A DNA stretch of 27,656 bases from CAZCFB01 sp964511535. Its GTDB lineage: Bacteria; Myxococcota_A; Polyangia; GCA-2747355; CAZCFB01. The stretch covers positions 1 through 27,656 of the forward strand of contig CAZEFW010000130.1 of the NCBI GenBank assembly GCA_964511535.1, read 5' to 3'. Positions within the stretch are counted from its first letter, which is position 1. The number at the start of each line of letters is the position of its first letter. The notes under the pieces were generated by a model. The model worked only from the letters and a program-made list of their open reading frames with translations, was not told the origin of the DNA and ran no database searches. Made by a program: the position numbers and the translations under genes. Of this stretch, positions 7,681-15,052 are shown in pieces.

Positions 7681-9432
7681 TCATCGCACGCGATCCCGCC
7701 GCCGGCGCGCAAGTCGAGGGGCAAGCTCTGGGCCCTGGTCCCGCTGCTGGTGTGCCTCTGCTTCCACGGCCCCATGCTGTGCACCGGCGACCGCACCTAC
7801 CCCAACGATGACTGGCAGCTGTTCGTGGGCATGCACCGCGCCGTCTGGTCCTCCATCAGCGACCACGCCCAGGCGCCGCACTGGAGCCCGTTCTACGACG
7901 GCGGCTTTCCTCTGGCGTCGCACCCGGAGTGTTCGTTCCCCGCGCCCACCATCCTCACCCCTGCCTTGCTGGGCTGGGACCTGGGGCTGAAGGTGAACCT
8001 GTTGCTGCTGGCGTTGCTCGGGGTGGCGGGGCTGTACCTGCTGGCGCGCAGGCTGGGCGCGCGGGCGCCGGGGGCGGCCCTGGGCGCGGCGCTCTGGGCG
8101 GCCGGCCCGTGGGTCCCCAAGACCATCATCAGCGGCAACTACGCCGAGTGCTTCTACCTGCTCTGGCCCTGGCTGCCCCTGGCGGCGCTGGCGGCCAGCC
8201 GCAGCAAGCCGGCCCTGGCCGCGGGCATCGCTGCCATGGCCATGATGCTCATCACCGGCGCTCTGACCGTGGCGCCGGCCACGCTGTTTCTGCTGCTGGC
8301 CACGCTGACCTGGGCCGCCACCACCGGCGGGCGAGCCCGGCTGCGCCCTGCGGCGGTGGCCATGGCGCTGATCCTGTGCCTCGGCGTCCTGTTGGCCGCG
8401 CCCAAGCTGCTGCCGATGCTCGAGCTGATCCAGCAGGACAGCCGCACCATCTCCCTGGACCAGGTGGACCGCTGGAGCATGCTCGAGCCCCGGTCTGACC
8501 TGTTCGTGCTGGACCCGCTGTTGCTGCTGCTGGCGCTGCTCGGCGCGGTGGTCCACCGCACGGGGCGCTGGACCGCGGCCCTGGGGGTGCTGGCCTGCGT
8601 GCTGGCTTTCCGGCCAGCCTGGCTCCCGGTGGATCTGTTCTCGCTGCTCTGGCGGCTGCCGCTGTTCGGATCCATCCGCTACCCGTTCAAGTACTTCGCT
8701 CCCTACATCGGCATCTTCTTCTGCCTGTCGGCCGCGTTCGGCTTCGCCTGGCTGGTCCAGTGGGCCGGGCGCGGCCAGCGGCTGCGCCTCGCCGGGCTGT
8801 TGGTGCTGGCGGTGGCGAGCCTCACCCTGCGATTCGGGGTGTTCCGCCAGTCGTATCCGCAGGTCTTCTCCCAACAGCGCCCCCGGCTGGCGCCGGCGAA
8901 GTCCTTCCACCATGTGCGCTGGACCGGCGATCCGCTGGACGAGCAGCGCCCGGCGCTGGCCCTGCCGTCCAACAACGTGGCCCGCGGCGTGGGCACCATC
9001 CCGGCGGCGCTGCTTTTGAAGCTGCCCCACGGGGGCCAGGCCGTGCACCGTGTCGCGGTGGCGCCCAACGGCTCCACGCGGCTGAACCCGGACTACCGCG
9101 GCGAGGCATTCGTGCAGCCCGCCAGCGCGGGCAGCGCCAGGATCGCGGCGTTCTCTCCCGGCCGTGTCGTGGTGGTGGCCGACCTGCGCGCCCCCGCCGC
9201 CATGCTGCACCTGAACCAGACCTACGCCCCGGGGTGGCGCTCCAGCGCCGGGCCGGTGGTGGCCTCCAGGGGGCTGGTGAGCGTGGAGATCAAGGGCGCC
9301 GGCGCCCGCCGGGTGAAGTTCTGGTACCACCAGCCGCTGTTCAACGCCGGCCTCGGCGCAGCCGGCGTGGGAGCGCTCTGCCTCTGCCTGGTATCGCTCT
9401 GGGGGCCGCTCCGCCGGAGACTATTCGGTTGA
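7681..9432 (+). CDS. YfhO-like GT-C-type polytopic membrane protein (putative glycosyltransferase)
   Basis: A 583-residue integral membrane protein with about ten to twelve hydrophobic helices. Residues ~37-48 (GDRTYPNDDWQLF) sit in the first external loop, where GT-C enzymes place their catalytic acid; the two Asp residues there are candidates. ISGNYAECFYLLWPWLPLA and RYPFKYFAPYIGIFF resemble YfhO/GT-C membrane glycosyltransferases. The C-terminal soluble beta segment plus a final helix (LNQTYAPGWRSS.., VEIKGAGARRVKFWY) is typical of the YfhO group. Lipid-linked sugars would be the expected donor, inferred only. The frame is open from 7561, but the ATG at 7681 puts the first helix near the N-terminus; its ribosome site is weak. 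Its 3' end overlaps the converging arylsulfotransferase-like gene by 12 bp. Confidence 0.75.
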   Translation, partial: SSHAIPPPARKSRGKLWALVPLLVCLCFHGPMLCTGDRTYPNDDWQLFVGMHRAVWSSISDHAQAPHWSPFYDGGFPLASHPECSFPAPTILTPALLGWDLGLKVNLLLLALLGVAGLYLLARRLGARAPGAALGAALWAAGPWVPKTIISGNYAECFYLLWPWLPLAALAASRSKPALAAGIAAMAMMLITGALTVAPATLFLLLATLTWAATTGGRARLRPAAVAMALILCLGVLLAAPKLLPMLELIQQDSRTISLDQVDRWSMLEPRSDLFVLDPLLLLLALLGAVVHRTGRWTAALGVLACVLAFRPAWLPVDLFSLLWRLPLFGSIRYPFKYFAPYIGIFFCLSAAFGFAWLVQWAGRGQRLRLAGLLVLAVASLTLRFGVFRQSYPQVFSQQRPRLAPAKSFHHVRWTGDPLDEQRPALALPSNNVARGVGTIPAALLLKLPHGGQAVHRVAVAPNGSTRLNPDYRGEAFVQPASAGSARIAAFSPGRVVVVADLRAPAAMLHLNQTYAPGWRSSAGPVVASRGLVSVEIKGAGARRVKFWYHQPLFNAGLGAAGVGALCLCLVSLWGPLRRRLFG

Positions 9433-10716
9433 CGCCGGCTTCGGTTTCGGCCCCTCGCCGGCGCGCAGCTTTTCGGCCCACCCGGGCAGCCCCTCGTGGT
9501 CCAGCCGCGTGATCCGCCACAGCCCGCGCCGGCCCTGGCCCTCCTTGATCTCGGCGCTGTAGTACTCCCACACCAGCGCGCCCGCCGGGGTCACCTCGAA
9601 CGCGCGGCCCTGGTTGGTGGAGGTCACCAGGATGTTGCCGCCGGGCAGCGGCTGGCTGGCCCCGCCCGTGGAGGAGAAGAACGCTGACGGTGGCTCTGCC
9701 TGGTACCTGACCCTGGCCTGGCCCGTGCCCGGATCAAGCTCCAGCACCCGGGAGTGTCCGCGGAAGTAGCCGTTGTCGAAGATCAGGATGTTGCCGTCGG
9801 GCAGCAGGGTGGGGTTGTGCGGCATGTCCAGCTGCCCCGCGCCGCGACCCCAGCTCCACAGCACCTGCCAGCGCTGCAGGTCGGCCACCAGCACCAGGTT
9901 CAGGTTGCGCAGGCAGAGCAGCACATCGCCGCGGCCGAACAGCCGCCGCCCGCCCCGGACCACGTCCCGGGCCAGCACCTCGACGGTGTTGCCGTGAAAC
10001 AGGTCGACCACCTCCCCGGTGGCCCCGTCGATGCGCGACACCTCCTGCTTGATCAGCGCCCAGTCCAGGGGCTGGCCGCGCAGCAGCTGCTCCACGGAGC
10101 GCTCGGACAGCAGCTCGCCGTCCGGCGCGAGGGTGACCAGCCCGTTGTCCTCGATGCCGGGCTTGCCCAGCAGGGGCGAGTCCTTGCGCACGCGGTTGGA
10201 CAGCACGTGGATTTTGCCGCCGGGTGTGATGTCCAGGTCGTGGTGCGCGTCCACCTCCGTGGACCAGCGCACGGTGGAGTCCAGGGCCACGCGCATGACC
10301 CGCTGCTCGCCGTCGATGATGGCCAGGACATCGCCGTCGGGCAGCAGCTCGGCGTGGTCCAGGGGCAGGTCGCCGAAGCGCCAGCGGTGCAGCTCCTTGC
10401 CCTCCATGTCCAGCAGCCGCGCGGCTGTGTCCCGCACGTGGACCACGAAGTTGAGGCCCGGCCGCGCCTCGCCCTTGCGATGCAGGGTGACCCCCCGGCG
10501 CTGCCGGTCCGCGTCGTCCACCGGGACCCAGGTGGTGTAGGGCAGGGCGGCCAGGGCGCGCTTTTTGGCCGCGCTGGCGCGCCCTTCAGCCGACGGATCG
10601 GAGTCCTCGGCGCCGGGCCAGAAAAACACCAGCGCCGCTGCCCCCGCCGCTGCCAGCAGCAGGGCGAGCAGCGCGAGCCATGCCCTGCGAGGGCCAGCAG
10701 CGCGCTGTGGATTCAT
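9421..10716 (-). CDS. Membrane-anchored arylsulfotransferase (ASST)-like beta-propeller protein
   Basis: A 431-residue protein with an N-terminal signal anchor (~11-33) followed by a repeated-blade beta-propeller. Blade motifs include DHAELLPDGDVLAII (~120), HHDLDITPGGKIHVL (~158), MPHNPTLLPDGNILIFDNG (~298), SRVLELDPGTG (~322) and SQPLPGGNILVTS (~354). This pattern and the blade-start His residues match the arylsulfotransferase families (Arylsulfotran-type), which move sulfate between phenolic compounds in the periplasm through a catalytic His. Many family members are uncharacterised, so the sulfotransferase activity is an inference. A start codon at 10716 with GGGGA upstream is reasonable. 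It is divergent from the SGNH hydrolase gene (65-bp gap). A second ASST-like gene lies at the right end of the window. Confidence 0.8.
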   Translation of the reverse strand: MNPQRAAGPRRAWLALLALLLAAAGAAALVFFWPGAEDSDPSAEGRASAAKKRALAALPYTTWVPVDDADRQRRGVTLHRKGEARPGLNFVVHVRDTAARLLDMEGKELHRWRFGDLPLDHAELLPDGDVLAIIDGEQRVMRVALDSTVRWSTEVDAHHDLDITPGGKIHVLSNRVRKDSPLLGKPGIEDNGLVTLAPDGELLSERSVEQLLRGQPLDWALIKQEVSRIDGATGEVVDLFHGNTVEVLARDVVRGGRRLFGRGDVLLCLRNLNLVLVADLQRWQVLWSWGRGAGQLDMPHNPTLLPDGNILIFDNGYFRGHSRVLELDPGTGQARVRYQAEPPSAFFSSTGGASQPLPGGNILVTSTNQGRAFEVTPAGALVWEYYSAEIKEGQGRRGLWRITRLDHEGLPGWAEKLRAGEGPKPKPASTE

Positions 10717-10781
10717 CTATGGGTCCCCGGGTTGATCATTCGGTCGCCCTGTAGCCTACACCGCCGGATCCTGGGCCGTCG

Positions 10782-12008
10782 ATGTCGCAAACGCGACGGG
10801 TCGGGCCGCTGTCCGCCCTCAGGTCCTCCCGGCACCCTGCGCCGTGGCCAACGCGCGCGCGGGCGATTACACTCGGGTTCGCGTTGCTCAAGAAGAAGCT
10901 GCTCATAGCCGTCCTCGCCGTGCTGCCCACCTACGCCGTGGCCGAGCTGGTCTACAGCCACCTGCACCGGCGCGGCGTGGTGTCGCCCTACACCCTGTGG
11001 TTCCACGAGCTGAGCGACCCTAAGGGGAACATCCGCTTCAGCAAGGAGATCGGCATCCAGCTCTCGCCGCGGCCCTCGCGCATCGGCGTGTGGAACAGCG
11101 AGCACGGCTGGATCTGCAAGTCGCGCTTCGCCGGCAACAACATGGGCTTCTCCGACCCCAAGGACTTCGTCTCGCGCAAGCGCGATGCGGACACCATGCG
11201 GGTGCTGGTGCTGGGCGACTCCTTCACCTCCAGCCTGTACCTGAACCGCGCCTGGCCCGAGGTGGTGGAGCAGAACCTGCGCGGCCTCCCGCTGGAGATC
11301 TACAACCTGGCCATCGACGGGGTCGGGCTGGGCAACTGGGCCATGGTGCTCGAGAACATCGTCGCCAAAAAAGGAATCGAGGCGGACCTGGTGGTCTTCG
11401 CCCTGTGCTGCGACGACCTGGACCGGTCGCCCTCCTGGTGGGACGACCTGCCGACGCCCCTCACCGCCAAGGTCGGCAACCCGCGCATCACCCGCACCGG
11501 CAGCTACGACCTGGCAGGCTTCCCCCGCACGGAGCAGGCCGAGCACCTGGACCTGGACCGCTGGCTGCTGGCCCGACCGGCGCTGTTCAGCCAGTACTGG
11601 GATGCGGGCCAGCCGCTGCCCTACGAGCGGCCCGGCGGGTGGCGCCTGTGGGAGGCGATCCGTGGCGCCGGGGAGGAGGAGCCTCCGCCCGCCGCCTGGG
11701 ATTCGGATCCTGTGCGCCAGCAGATCGTGCGAGACATGGCCGGGCTGTTGAAGGAACATGGCATGAAAGCGCGCGTGGTGGAGGTGCACGGCCCGGCCCG
11801 GCACATGGCGCCCTTCGCCCGGCTGCTCGGAGTCCCCGAGGCGGACATCGTGCGCGCCGCCGGCATGATGGACCCCGCCCGCAAGCACCTGAACTACATC
11901 CCCGACGACGGACACTTCACCGAGGCCGGCGCCAGGGCGCTGGGCGACGCCCTGACCCCACATTTCCGGAGCTGGTATCAGCAGTGGGCGAGAGAGCAAG
12001 CGAAGTAG
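10782..12008 (+). CDS. Membrane-anchored SGNH/GDSL-type hydrolase
   Basis: A 408-residue protein with a signal anchor (~37-58, preceded by KKK) and an SGNH hydrolase fold. Block I is VLVLGDSFTSS with Ser147 as nucleophile. The block II Gly lies in YNLAIDGVGLGN (~174-185). Block V is PDDGHFTEAG with Asp375/His378. Block III is atypical: FALCCDDLDR replaces the usual G-x-N-D. SGNH enzymes attached to a single helix often add or remove O-acetyl groups on exopolysaccharide (AlgJ/AlgX-like) or act as esterases; which applies here is unknown. The start is uncertain: the ATG at 10782 adds 34 Arg/Pro-rich residues before the anchor, while an in-frame TTG at 10884 would start directly at it. Neither has a good ribosome site. 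Confidence 0.8.
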   Translation: MSQTRRVGPLSALRSSRHPAPWPTRARAITLGFALLKKKLLIAVLAVLPTYAVAELVYSHLHRRGVVSPYTLWFHELSDPKGNIRFSKEIGIQLSPRPSRIGVWNSEHGWICKSRFAGNNMGFSDPKDFVSRKRDADTMRVLVLGDSFTSSLYLNRAWPEVVEQNLRGLPLEIYNLAIDGVGLGNWAMVLENIVAKKGIEADLVVFALCCDDLDRSPSWWDDLPTPLTAKVGNPRITRTGSYDLAGFPRTEQAEHLDLDRWLLARPALFSQYWDAGQPLPYERPGGWRLWEAIRGAGEEEPPPAAWDSDPVRQQIVRDMAGLLKEHGMKARVVEVHGPARHMAPFARLLGVPEADIVRAAGMMDPARKHLNYIPDDGHFTEAGARALGDALTPHFRSWYQQWAREQAK

Positions 12009-12028
12009 CCGCCAGCCACCGCCACAGC

Positions 12029-12283
12029 TCATTCTGGCATTCTGGCATTCCGGCGTTTTGGCACCTTGGCATTCGGCGGCGACCCGCCGCCGAAGTGCGG
12101 GTACTGCCCCGATCGGGCCTCACCCTCGTGGTTGACCTCGCGGTAGAATCCGTGGCTCCAGGAGAGCAGGGCCGCCAGCAGGACCACGCAGAGCAGCAGC
12201 ACCACGAGGTACGCCGCGCGTCGGCCGGCGGTCGGCGCCGGGGCTGGCGGCATATCTCGAGGGGGTGGGGGGGCGTGGCTCAT
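12029..12283 (-). CDS. Small single-pass membrane protein, unknown function
   Basis: An 84-residue candidate: a Pro-rich N-terminus (MSHAPPPPRDMPPAPAP), one clear membrane helix (~AAYLVVLLLCVVLLAALL, residues ~24-41), then a polar tail. The last ~15 residues are encoded by a degenerate octamer repeat (12031-12078), so the natural C-terminus may have been altered. AGAGG lies 10 nt before the ATG, rather far. The upstream region and first 17 codons recur at 15002-15125, where the frame is truncated; the shared ATG and preserved frame give some support for coding. It converges on the SGNH gene. Confidence 0.5.
   Translation of the reverse strand: MSHAPPPPRDMPPAPAPTAGRRAAYLVVLLLCVVLLAALLSWSHGFYREVNHEGEARSGQYPHFGGGSPPNAKVPKRRNARMPE
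12031..12078 (+). repeat. Degenerate 8-bp tandem repeat (ATTCTGGC unit)
   Basis: About five to six units of ATTCTGGC. The first two are identical (12031-12046); later ones diverge (ATTCCGGC, GTTTTGGC, ACCTTGGC, and a partial ATTCGGCG). It overlaps the 3' end of the small membrane-protein frame. Confidence 0.75.
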
Positions 12284-12356
12284 GCGTTGGCGGCCTCTGG
12301 TGTGGGGCATCACGAGCCTGACCTGCTGCCCCGCGACTAGTCAATTGCCGCCCGGG
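12233..12356. repeat. 124-bp dispersed repeat, copy 1
   Basis: By my hand alignment, identical at 112 of 124 positions to 15002-15125 with no gaps (constant offset of 2769). It covers the upstream region and first 17 codons of the small membrane-protein gene (minus strand) and ends 2 bp from the stop of the lipoprotein gene at 12358. Each copy lies downstream of an SGNH hydrolase gene. Confidence 0.85.
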
Positions 12357-12357
12357 C

Positions 12358-12699
12358 TTACTTTGCCTCAGTGCCTGGTTTGAGGGGCACAGGGTCGCCC
12401 GGCTTCGGCTTGGGCTTGCTGGCCTCCTCGGGCTGCACGTTATCATCATCTCTCATGAGGTAGGCCATCTCTTCCTCGACGGCCTCCAGCTCCGATTCCA
12501 TGTTATCCACCGTGATCTTCTTGGCGGCCTCGGCTTCGTATTCCTCCGGGGTGGGGAGCAGGGCGGCGGCGATCTTGGTCTCGGGCTCCATGCTCGTCTT
12601 GAGGTCCAGCGCGTTCAGATCTGCGGCGCCGGACGAAGCCTTGCAGCCACTGAGGGCGAGCAGGCCCACGGAGATGATGATGATCAGAGCGCGGGTCAT
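12358..12699 (-). CDS. Small lipoprotein with acidic helix and Lys/Pro-rich tail
   Basis: A 113-residue lipoprotein with the lipobox LALSG-Cys (Cys19). A mature acidic helical segment (~50-85, EEYEAEAAKKI, MESELEAVEEEMAYL) probably forms a coiled coil. The low-complexity tail (~90-113) is rich in Lys, Pro and Gly and could contact peptidoglycan or another polyanion; this is inference. Its ATG overlaps the stop of the preceding coiled-coil gene as ATGA (12696-12699), so the two are translationally coupled and probably work together. No known family recognised. Confidence 0.8.
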   Translation of the reverse strand: MTRALIIIISVGLLALSGCKASSGAADLNALDLKTSMEPETKIAAALLPTPEEYEAEAAKKITVDNMESELEAVEEEMAYLMRDDDNVQPEEASKPKPKPGDPVPLKPGTEAK

Positions 12700-13439
12700 T
12701 TCTTACCTCCCTCTTTTTTGGCTGTGTCCTCTTTTTTAGCCGGGACTTTGGCCGGGACTTTGGCCGGGACTTTGGCCGGGACTTTGGCCGGGACTTTGGG
12801 CGGGTCTTTGGGCGGGTCTTTGGCCCCATCCTCGGTCTTTTCGTCGGTCTTGTCCTCGGTCGCGTCCTCGGACTTCTCCTCGGACTTCTCCTCCGTGGGC
12901 ACTACCTCCGGATCGCGGCCAAGCTCCACCAGCTCGGCCTCCAGCGTCTCATCGTTCCGTCGCTGCAGCAAAGAGACGCGCTTCGCCTTCCCCTTGAGGT
13001 CCGCGGACTCTGCGATGAAGCTCAGGATGTTGAGCCGCGCCGCCATCCATGCGTGGCGCTTGATCGCCTTGCGGGCCTTGGCGCGAGCCTCCTTGTCCTT
13101 GACCTTCTCGAGCCGCTTGGTCAGCTTGGCCCTCGTGGCGTTGCGCCGCCTTGCCCGGTCTATTTCCTGCTCCTTGATCCAAGCCTTCAGCTTTCCACCC
13201 ACGACCTTGCGTCGGATGGAAGCTCTATCCTGGCGCATCTTGAGATGCTTGCGCAGGAGTTCGCGGCGCGCCTTGGCGTCAATGCGATTGGGGCCGTCCC
13301 AATCGTCCATGTCTTTCAATATGCCCGGATTCGCAACGCCGGGATCCTTGGGCTCCTTCCCTTGCGCGGCAGCGCCAGCCGGGAGCAGCAGGAGCAGCGC
13401 GAGTGCGACATTGATCGCCTGCCTGTTCGGAAATCTCAT
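12696..13439 (-). CDS. Secreted basic coiled-coil protein with VPAK tetrapeptide repeats
   Basis: A 247-residue exported protein. The signal peptide (1-25) has a probable cleavage after AGAAA. Residues ~50-170 form a long, strongly basic alpha-helical region. An acidic Glu/Lys/Asp segment spans ~180-207. A low-complexity tail carries two KDPP units, then VPAK repeated about five times (~215-235), then a Lys-rich end. The helical part loosely recalls small periplasmic coiled-coil proteins, but no family signature is visible. The ATG at 13439 has GGAGGG 3 nt upstream, better than the longer open frame to 13499. First gene of a coupled pair with the downstream lipoprotein. Two palindromes lie just upstream (13458-13475 and 13491-13506). 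Confidence 0.8.
   Translation of the reverse strand: MRFPNRQAINVALALLLLLPAGAAAQGKEPKDPGVANPGILKDMDDWDGPNRIDAKARRELLRKHLKMRQDRASIRRKVVGGKLKAWIKEQEIDRARRRNATRAKLTKRLEKVKDKEARAKARKAIKRHAWMAARLNILSFIAESADLKGKAKRVSLLQRRNDETLEAELVELGRDPEVVPTEEKSEEKSEDATEDKTDEKTEDGAKDPPKDPPKVPAKVPAKVPAKVPAKVPAKKEDTAKKEGGKK
12739..12822 (+). repeat. 12-bp tandem repeat coding for the VPAK / KDPP tail
   Basis: Five perfect copies of GCCGGGACTTTG (12739-12798) followed by two copies of the variant GGCGGGTCTTTG (12799-12822). On the minus strand they encode VPAK-type and PPKD-type tetrapeptides. The unit is a multiple of three, so copy-number change would keep the reading frame. Confidence 0.9.
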
Positions 13440-13457
13440 CTTCCCTCCGCTTTGTTT

Positions 13458-13475
13458 GCAGCAAGGCCATGCTGC
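13458..13475. promoter_or_regulatory. Near-perfect 18-bp palindrome upstream of the coiled-coil/lipoprotein operon
   Basis: GCAGCAAGGCCATGCTGC is symmetrical except for one base pair in each arm. It lies about 20 bp before the start codon of the 13439 gene, between a possible promoter region and the ribosome site. Operator or 5'-UTR hairpin; function not shown. Confidence 0.4.
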
Positions 13476-13490
13476 TGTTCCAAAACCGCC

Positions 13491-13506
13491 CCGGGCCATG
13501 GCCCGG
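13491..13506. promoter_or_regulatory. Perfect 16-bp palindrome CCGGGCCATGGCCCGG
   Basis: An exact palindrome with 8-bp arms and no spacer, 52 bp upstream of the 13439 start. With no loop it suits dimer binding better than an RNA hairpin. GC-only arms are more likely by chance in this genome, so confidence in function is modest. Confidence 0.4.
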
Positions 13507-13780
13507 CACGCATTACTATCGTACGCCAGATCACGCTCCCAATTCGGTTCAGCCGCGTGTACGAACGGTTGCTGCCACCTCAGCGCAACCTGATTGTGCT
13601 CGCGTCCTCTCCGTATGAGGAGTGTCGGTATTGGATGAACATTAGCTCACATCCGGCAGGCGTGTACTCAAGAAAATGTTGCACGCGCACCGAATCGCCG
13701 GCAAGGGCGGACCAAACGGCTGCGCCCCGGGAGGAGATTTATTTCCTTGTGATGGTCGTCGCCGGGATGACAGGATTCCG
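13507..13780. other. Intergenic stretch between divergent genes
   Basis: Part of the 412-bp gap (13440-13851) between the coiled-coil operon (minus) and the second SGNH gene (plus). It looks visibly less GC-rich than its surroundings. Open frames crossing it have no recognisable protein features. A minus-strand TTGGGA...GATAGT pair (16-bp spacer, ~13517-13544) is a weak promoter candidate for the coiled-coil operon; nothing firmer was seen. Confidence 0.4.
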
Positions 13781-13781
13781 C

Positions 13782-13838
13782 CTGGCCCCGCGGTTTCAAT
13801 CTCGGGGCCTGATCTGATTCTGAATCTGGCCCCGCGGT
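13782..13838 (+). promoter_or_regulatory. Direct and inverted repeat array before the second SGNH gene
   Basis: The 13-mer CTGGCCCCGCGGT occurs twice (13782-13794, 13826-13838). Between them lies CGGGGCC (13803-13809), complementary to GGCCCCG within each 13-mer, so two mutually exclusive hairpins can form. The second copy ends 3 nt before the AGGGGG ribosome site (13841-13846) of the gene starting at 13852. It could be paired operator sites or an RNA switch-like leader. Confidence 0.45.
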
Positions 13839-13851
13839 GCAGGGGGCAAAC

Positions 13852-14952
13852 ATGATAGGCGTGGCCGGGAGCATGGGAAGGCGAAAGACCCGAACCATCA
13901 TGAAGCGCCTCGCGCTCGTCATCGGGGGCGTCCTGCTGGCGCTCGTCGTGATGGAGGTGATCCTCCATGGCATGTGGGCAGAGAGGGTCCGATCGGCGCT
14001 GTTGCCGTTTCTGCACATGCTCGACGCCCAGGTGGAAATCCACCAACCAGACCCCGACCCCAGGGTGGTGCTGAGGCTCAAACCCGGGAGCCAGGGGCAC
14101 GACGCGGACAGGCGGGGGCGCCCCTTCACCATCAACGTAAACTCCCTCGGGTTCCGTGGCGAGGAACGCACCGCTGTTCGCCCGGAGGGGGTGTTCAGGA
14201 TCATCGTCGTCGGCGGCTCAAACGTTTACGGCGGCTCCATCGCCGACCACGAGACATGGCCTTACAAGCTCGAGGAGCGGTTGAACGCCGAGTCGCCCGG
14301 AAAGTACGAGGTCTGGAACGGCGGCGTCGCGAGCTACAACAGCCTTCAGATGGCCGCGGTCGCGGAGAAGTACATCGAAAAATATGCCCCCAACATGCTG
14401 ATCTTCGCCCCGTCGAACCCGACCCCGAGGTTCTTCCTCCATGGCACCCCTGACATCCTGAGCTACTTCCGCCGCGACCTGACCCTCTGGGAAGAGATCC
14501 TCCCGCCCGTGCACCCTGGCCGCGGCTGGGGAGACCGCCTGCCCCGGTGGCTCAGGCTCGGGTTGCTGGGATACTCCAGCCTGGCGCGGGTCCTGCTGAT
14601 GGAAAACTACGTCAGGGAATCGATACCTGAATTGATGAACCACAAGTGCGCACCTGCGTGCACGTACCCCCACTACATTCAGGCGAGCCGTGGGTTCTTG
14701 CGGTCAGCTTCGAAGAAGACGAAGGTCGTGGTCTTCATCGCGCCCTTCGTCATCCCCATGTCGGGAGATTGCTTCGAGGCGCATTACGAGGGGCTTGGGC
14801 TGCCGGTCTTTGTGTTGGATTCGGAGGGCAAGCCGGACCAGTACCGCCTGAGTCACCCGCCGGTGGGCGTGATGAAGTGGTACGCGTCCAATCTGGACAA
14901 CTTCATGCGGGGGAATGACCTGCTCCCGCCGGTGGGCGCCCGGGGCGAGTAG
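13852..14952 (+). CDS. Second membrane-anchored SGNH-hydrolase-like protein
   Basis: A 366-residue protein with an N-terminal helix (~19-40) that anchors it in the membrane. SGNH features are present: IIVVGGSNVYGGS with Ser123 as nucleophile (the second Gly replaces Asp of GDS), WNGGVASYNS as block II, FAPSNPTPR with Asn189 as block III, and a probable catalytic His335 in RLSHPPVG. The usual Asp three residues before that His is not present (Arg instead), so it may use a Ser-His dyad or be divergent. I chose the ATG at 13852 because AGGGGG sits 5 nt upstream; ATGs at 13837, 13873 and 13900 are alternatives. The region appears slightly less GC-rich than its neighbours. It probably acts on a surface glycan or lipid ester together with the other envelope genes here. 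Confidence 0.75.
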   Translation: MIGVAGSMGRRKTRTIMKRLALVIGGVLLALVVMEVILHGMWAERVRSALLPFLHMLDAQVEIHQPDPDPRVVLRLKPGSQGHDADRRGRPFTINVNSLGFRGEERTAVRPEGVFRIIVVGGSNVYGGSIADHETWPYKLEERLNAESPGKYEVWNGGVASYNSLQMAAVAEKYIEKYAPNMLIFAPSNPTPRFFLHGTPDILSYFRRDLTLWEEILPPVHPGRGWGDRLPRWLRLGLLGYSSLARVLLMENYVRESIPELMNHKCAPACTYPHYIQASRGFLRSASKKTKVVVFIAPFVIPMSGDCFEAHYEGLGLPVFVLDSEGKPDQYRLSHPPVGVMKWYASNLDNFMRGNDLLPPVGARGE

Positions 14953-14983
14953 CGTCGGAGCCTCGCGCAGGCCATACCGGGCC

Positions 14984-15052
14984 TCACTTTTCGAGCAGCT
15001 CCGGCGCCGGGGCTGGCGGCATGTCTCGAGGGGGCCTGGCGTCGTGGCTCAT
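14984..15052 (-). pseudogene. Truncated copy of the small membrane-protein gene
   Basis: A 22-codon frame (MSHDARPPRDMPPAPAPELLEK, then stop). Its first 17 codons and upstream DNA match the small membrane-protein gene starting at 12283. The match ends abruptly at GCGCCG, before the membrane helix, and a stop follows five codons later. Best read as a remnant of a partial duplication. A short functional peptide is possible but unsupported. Confidence 0.5.

Noticed and set aside
12739..12822. CRISPR-like short repeat array
   Set aside because: Units are 12 bp, directly adjacent with no spacers, and lie in frame inside a secreted protein gene.
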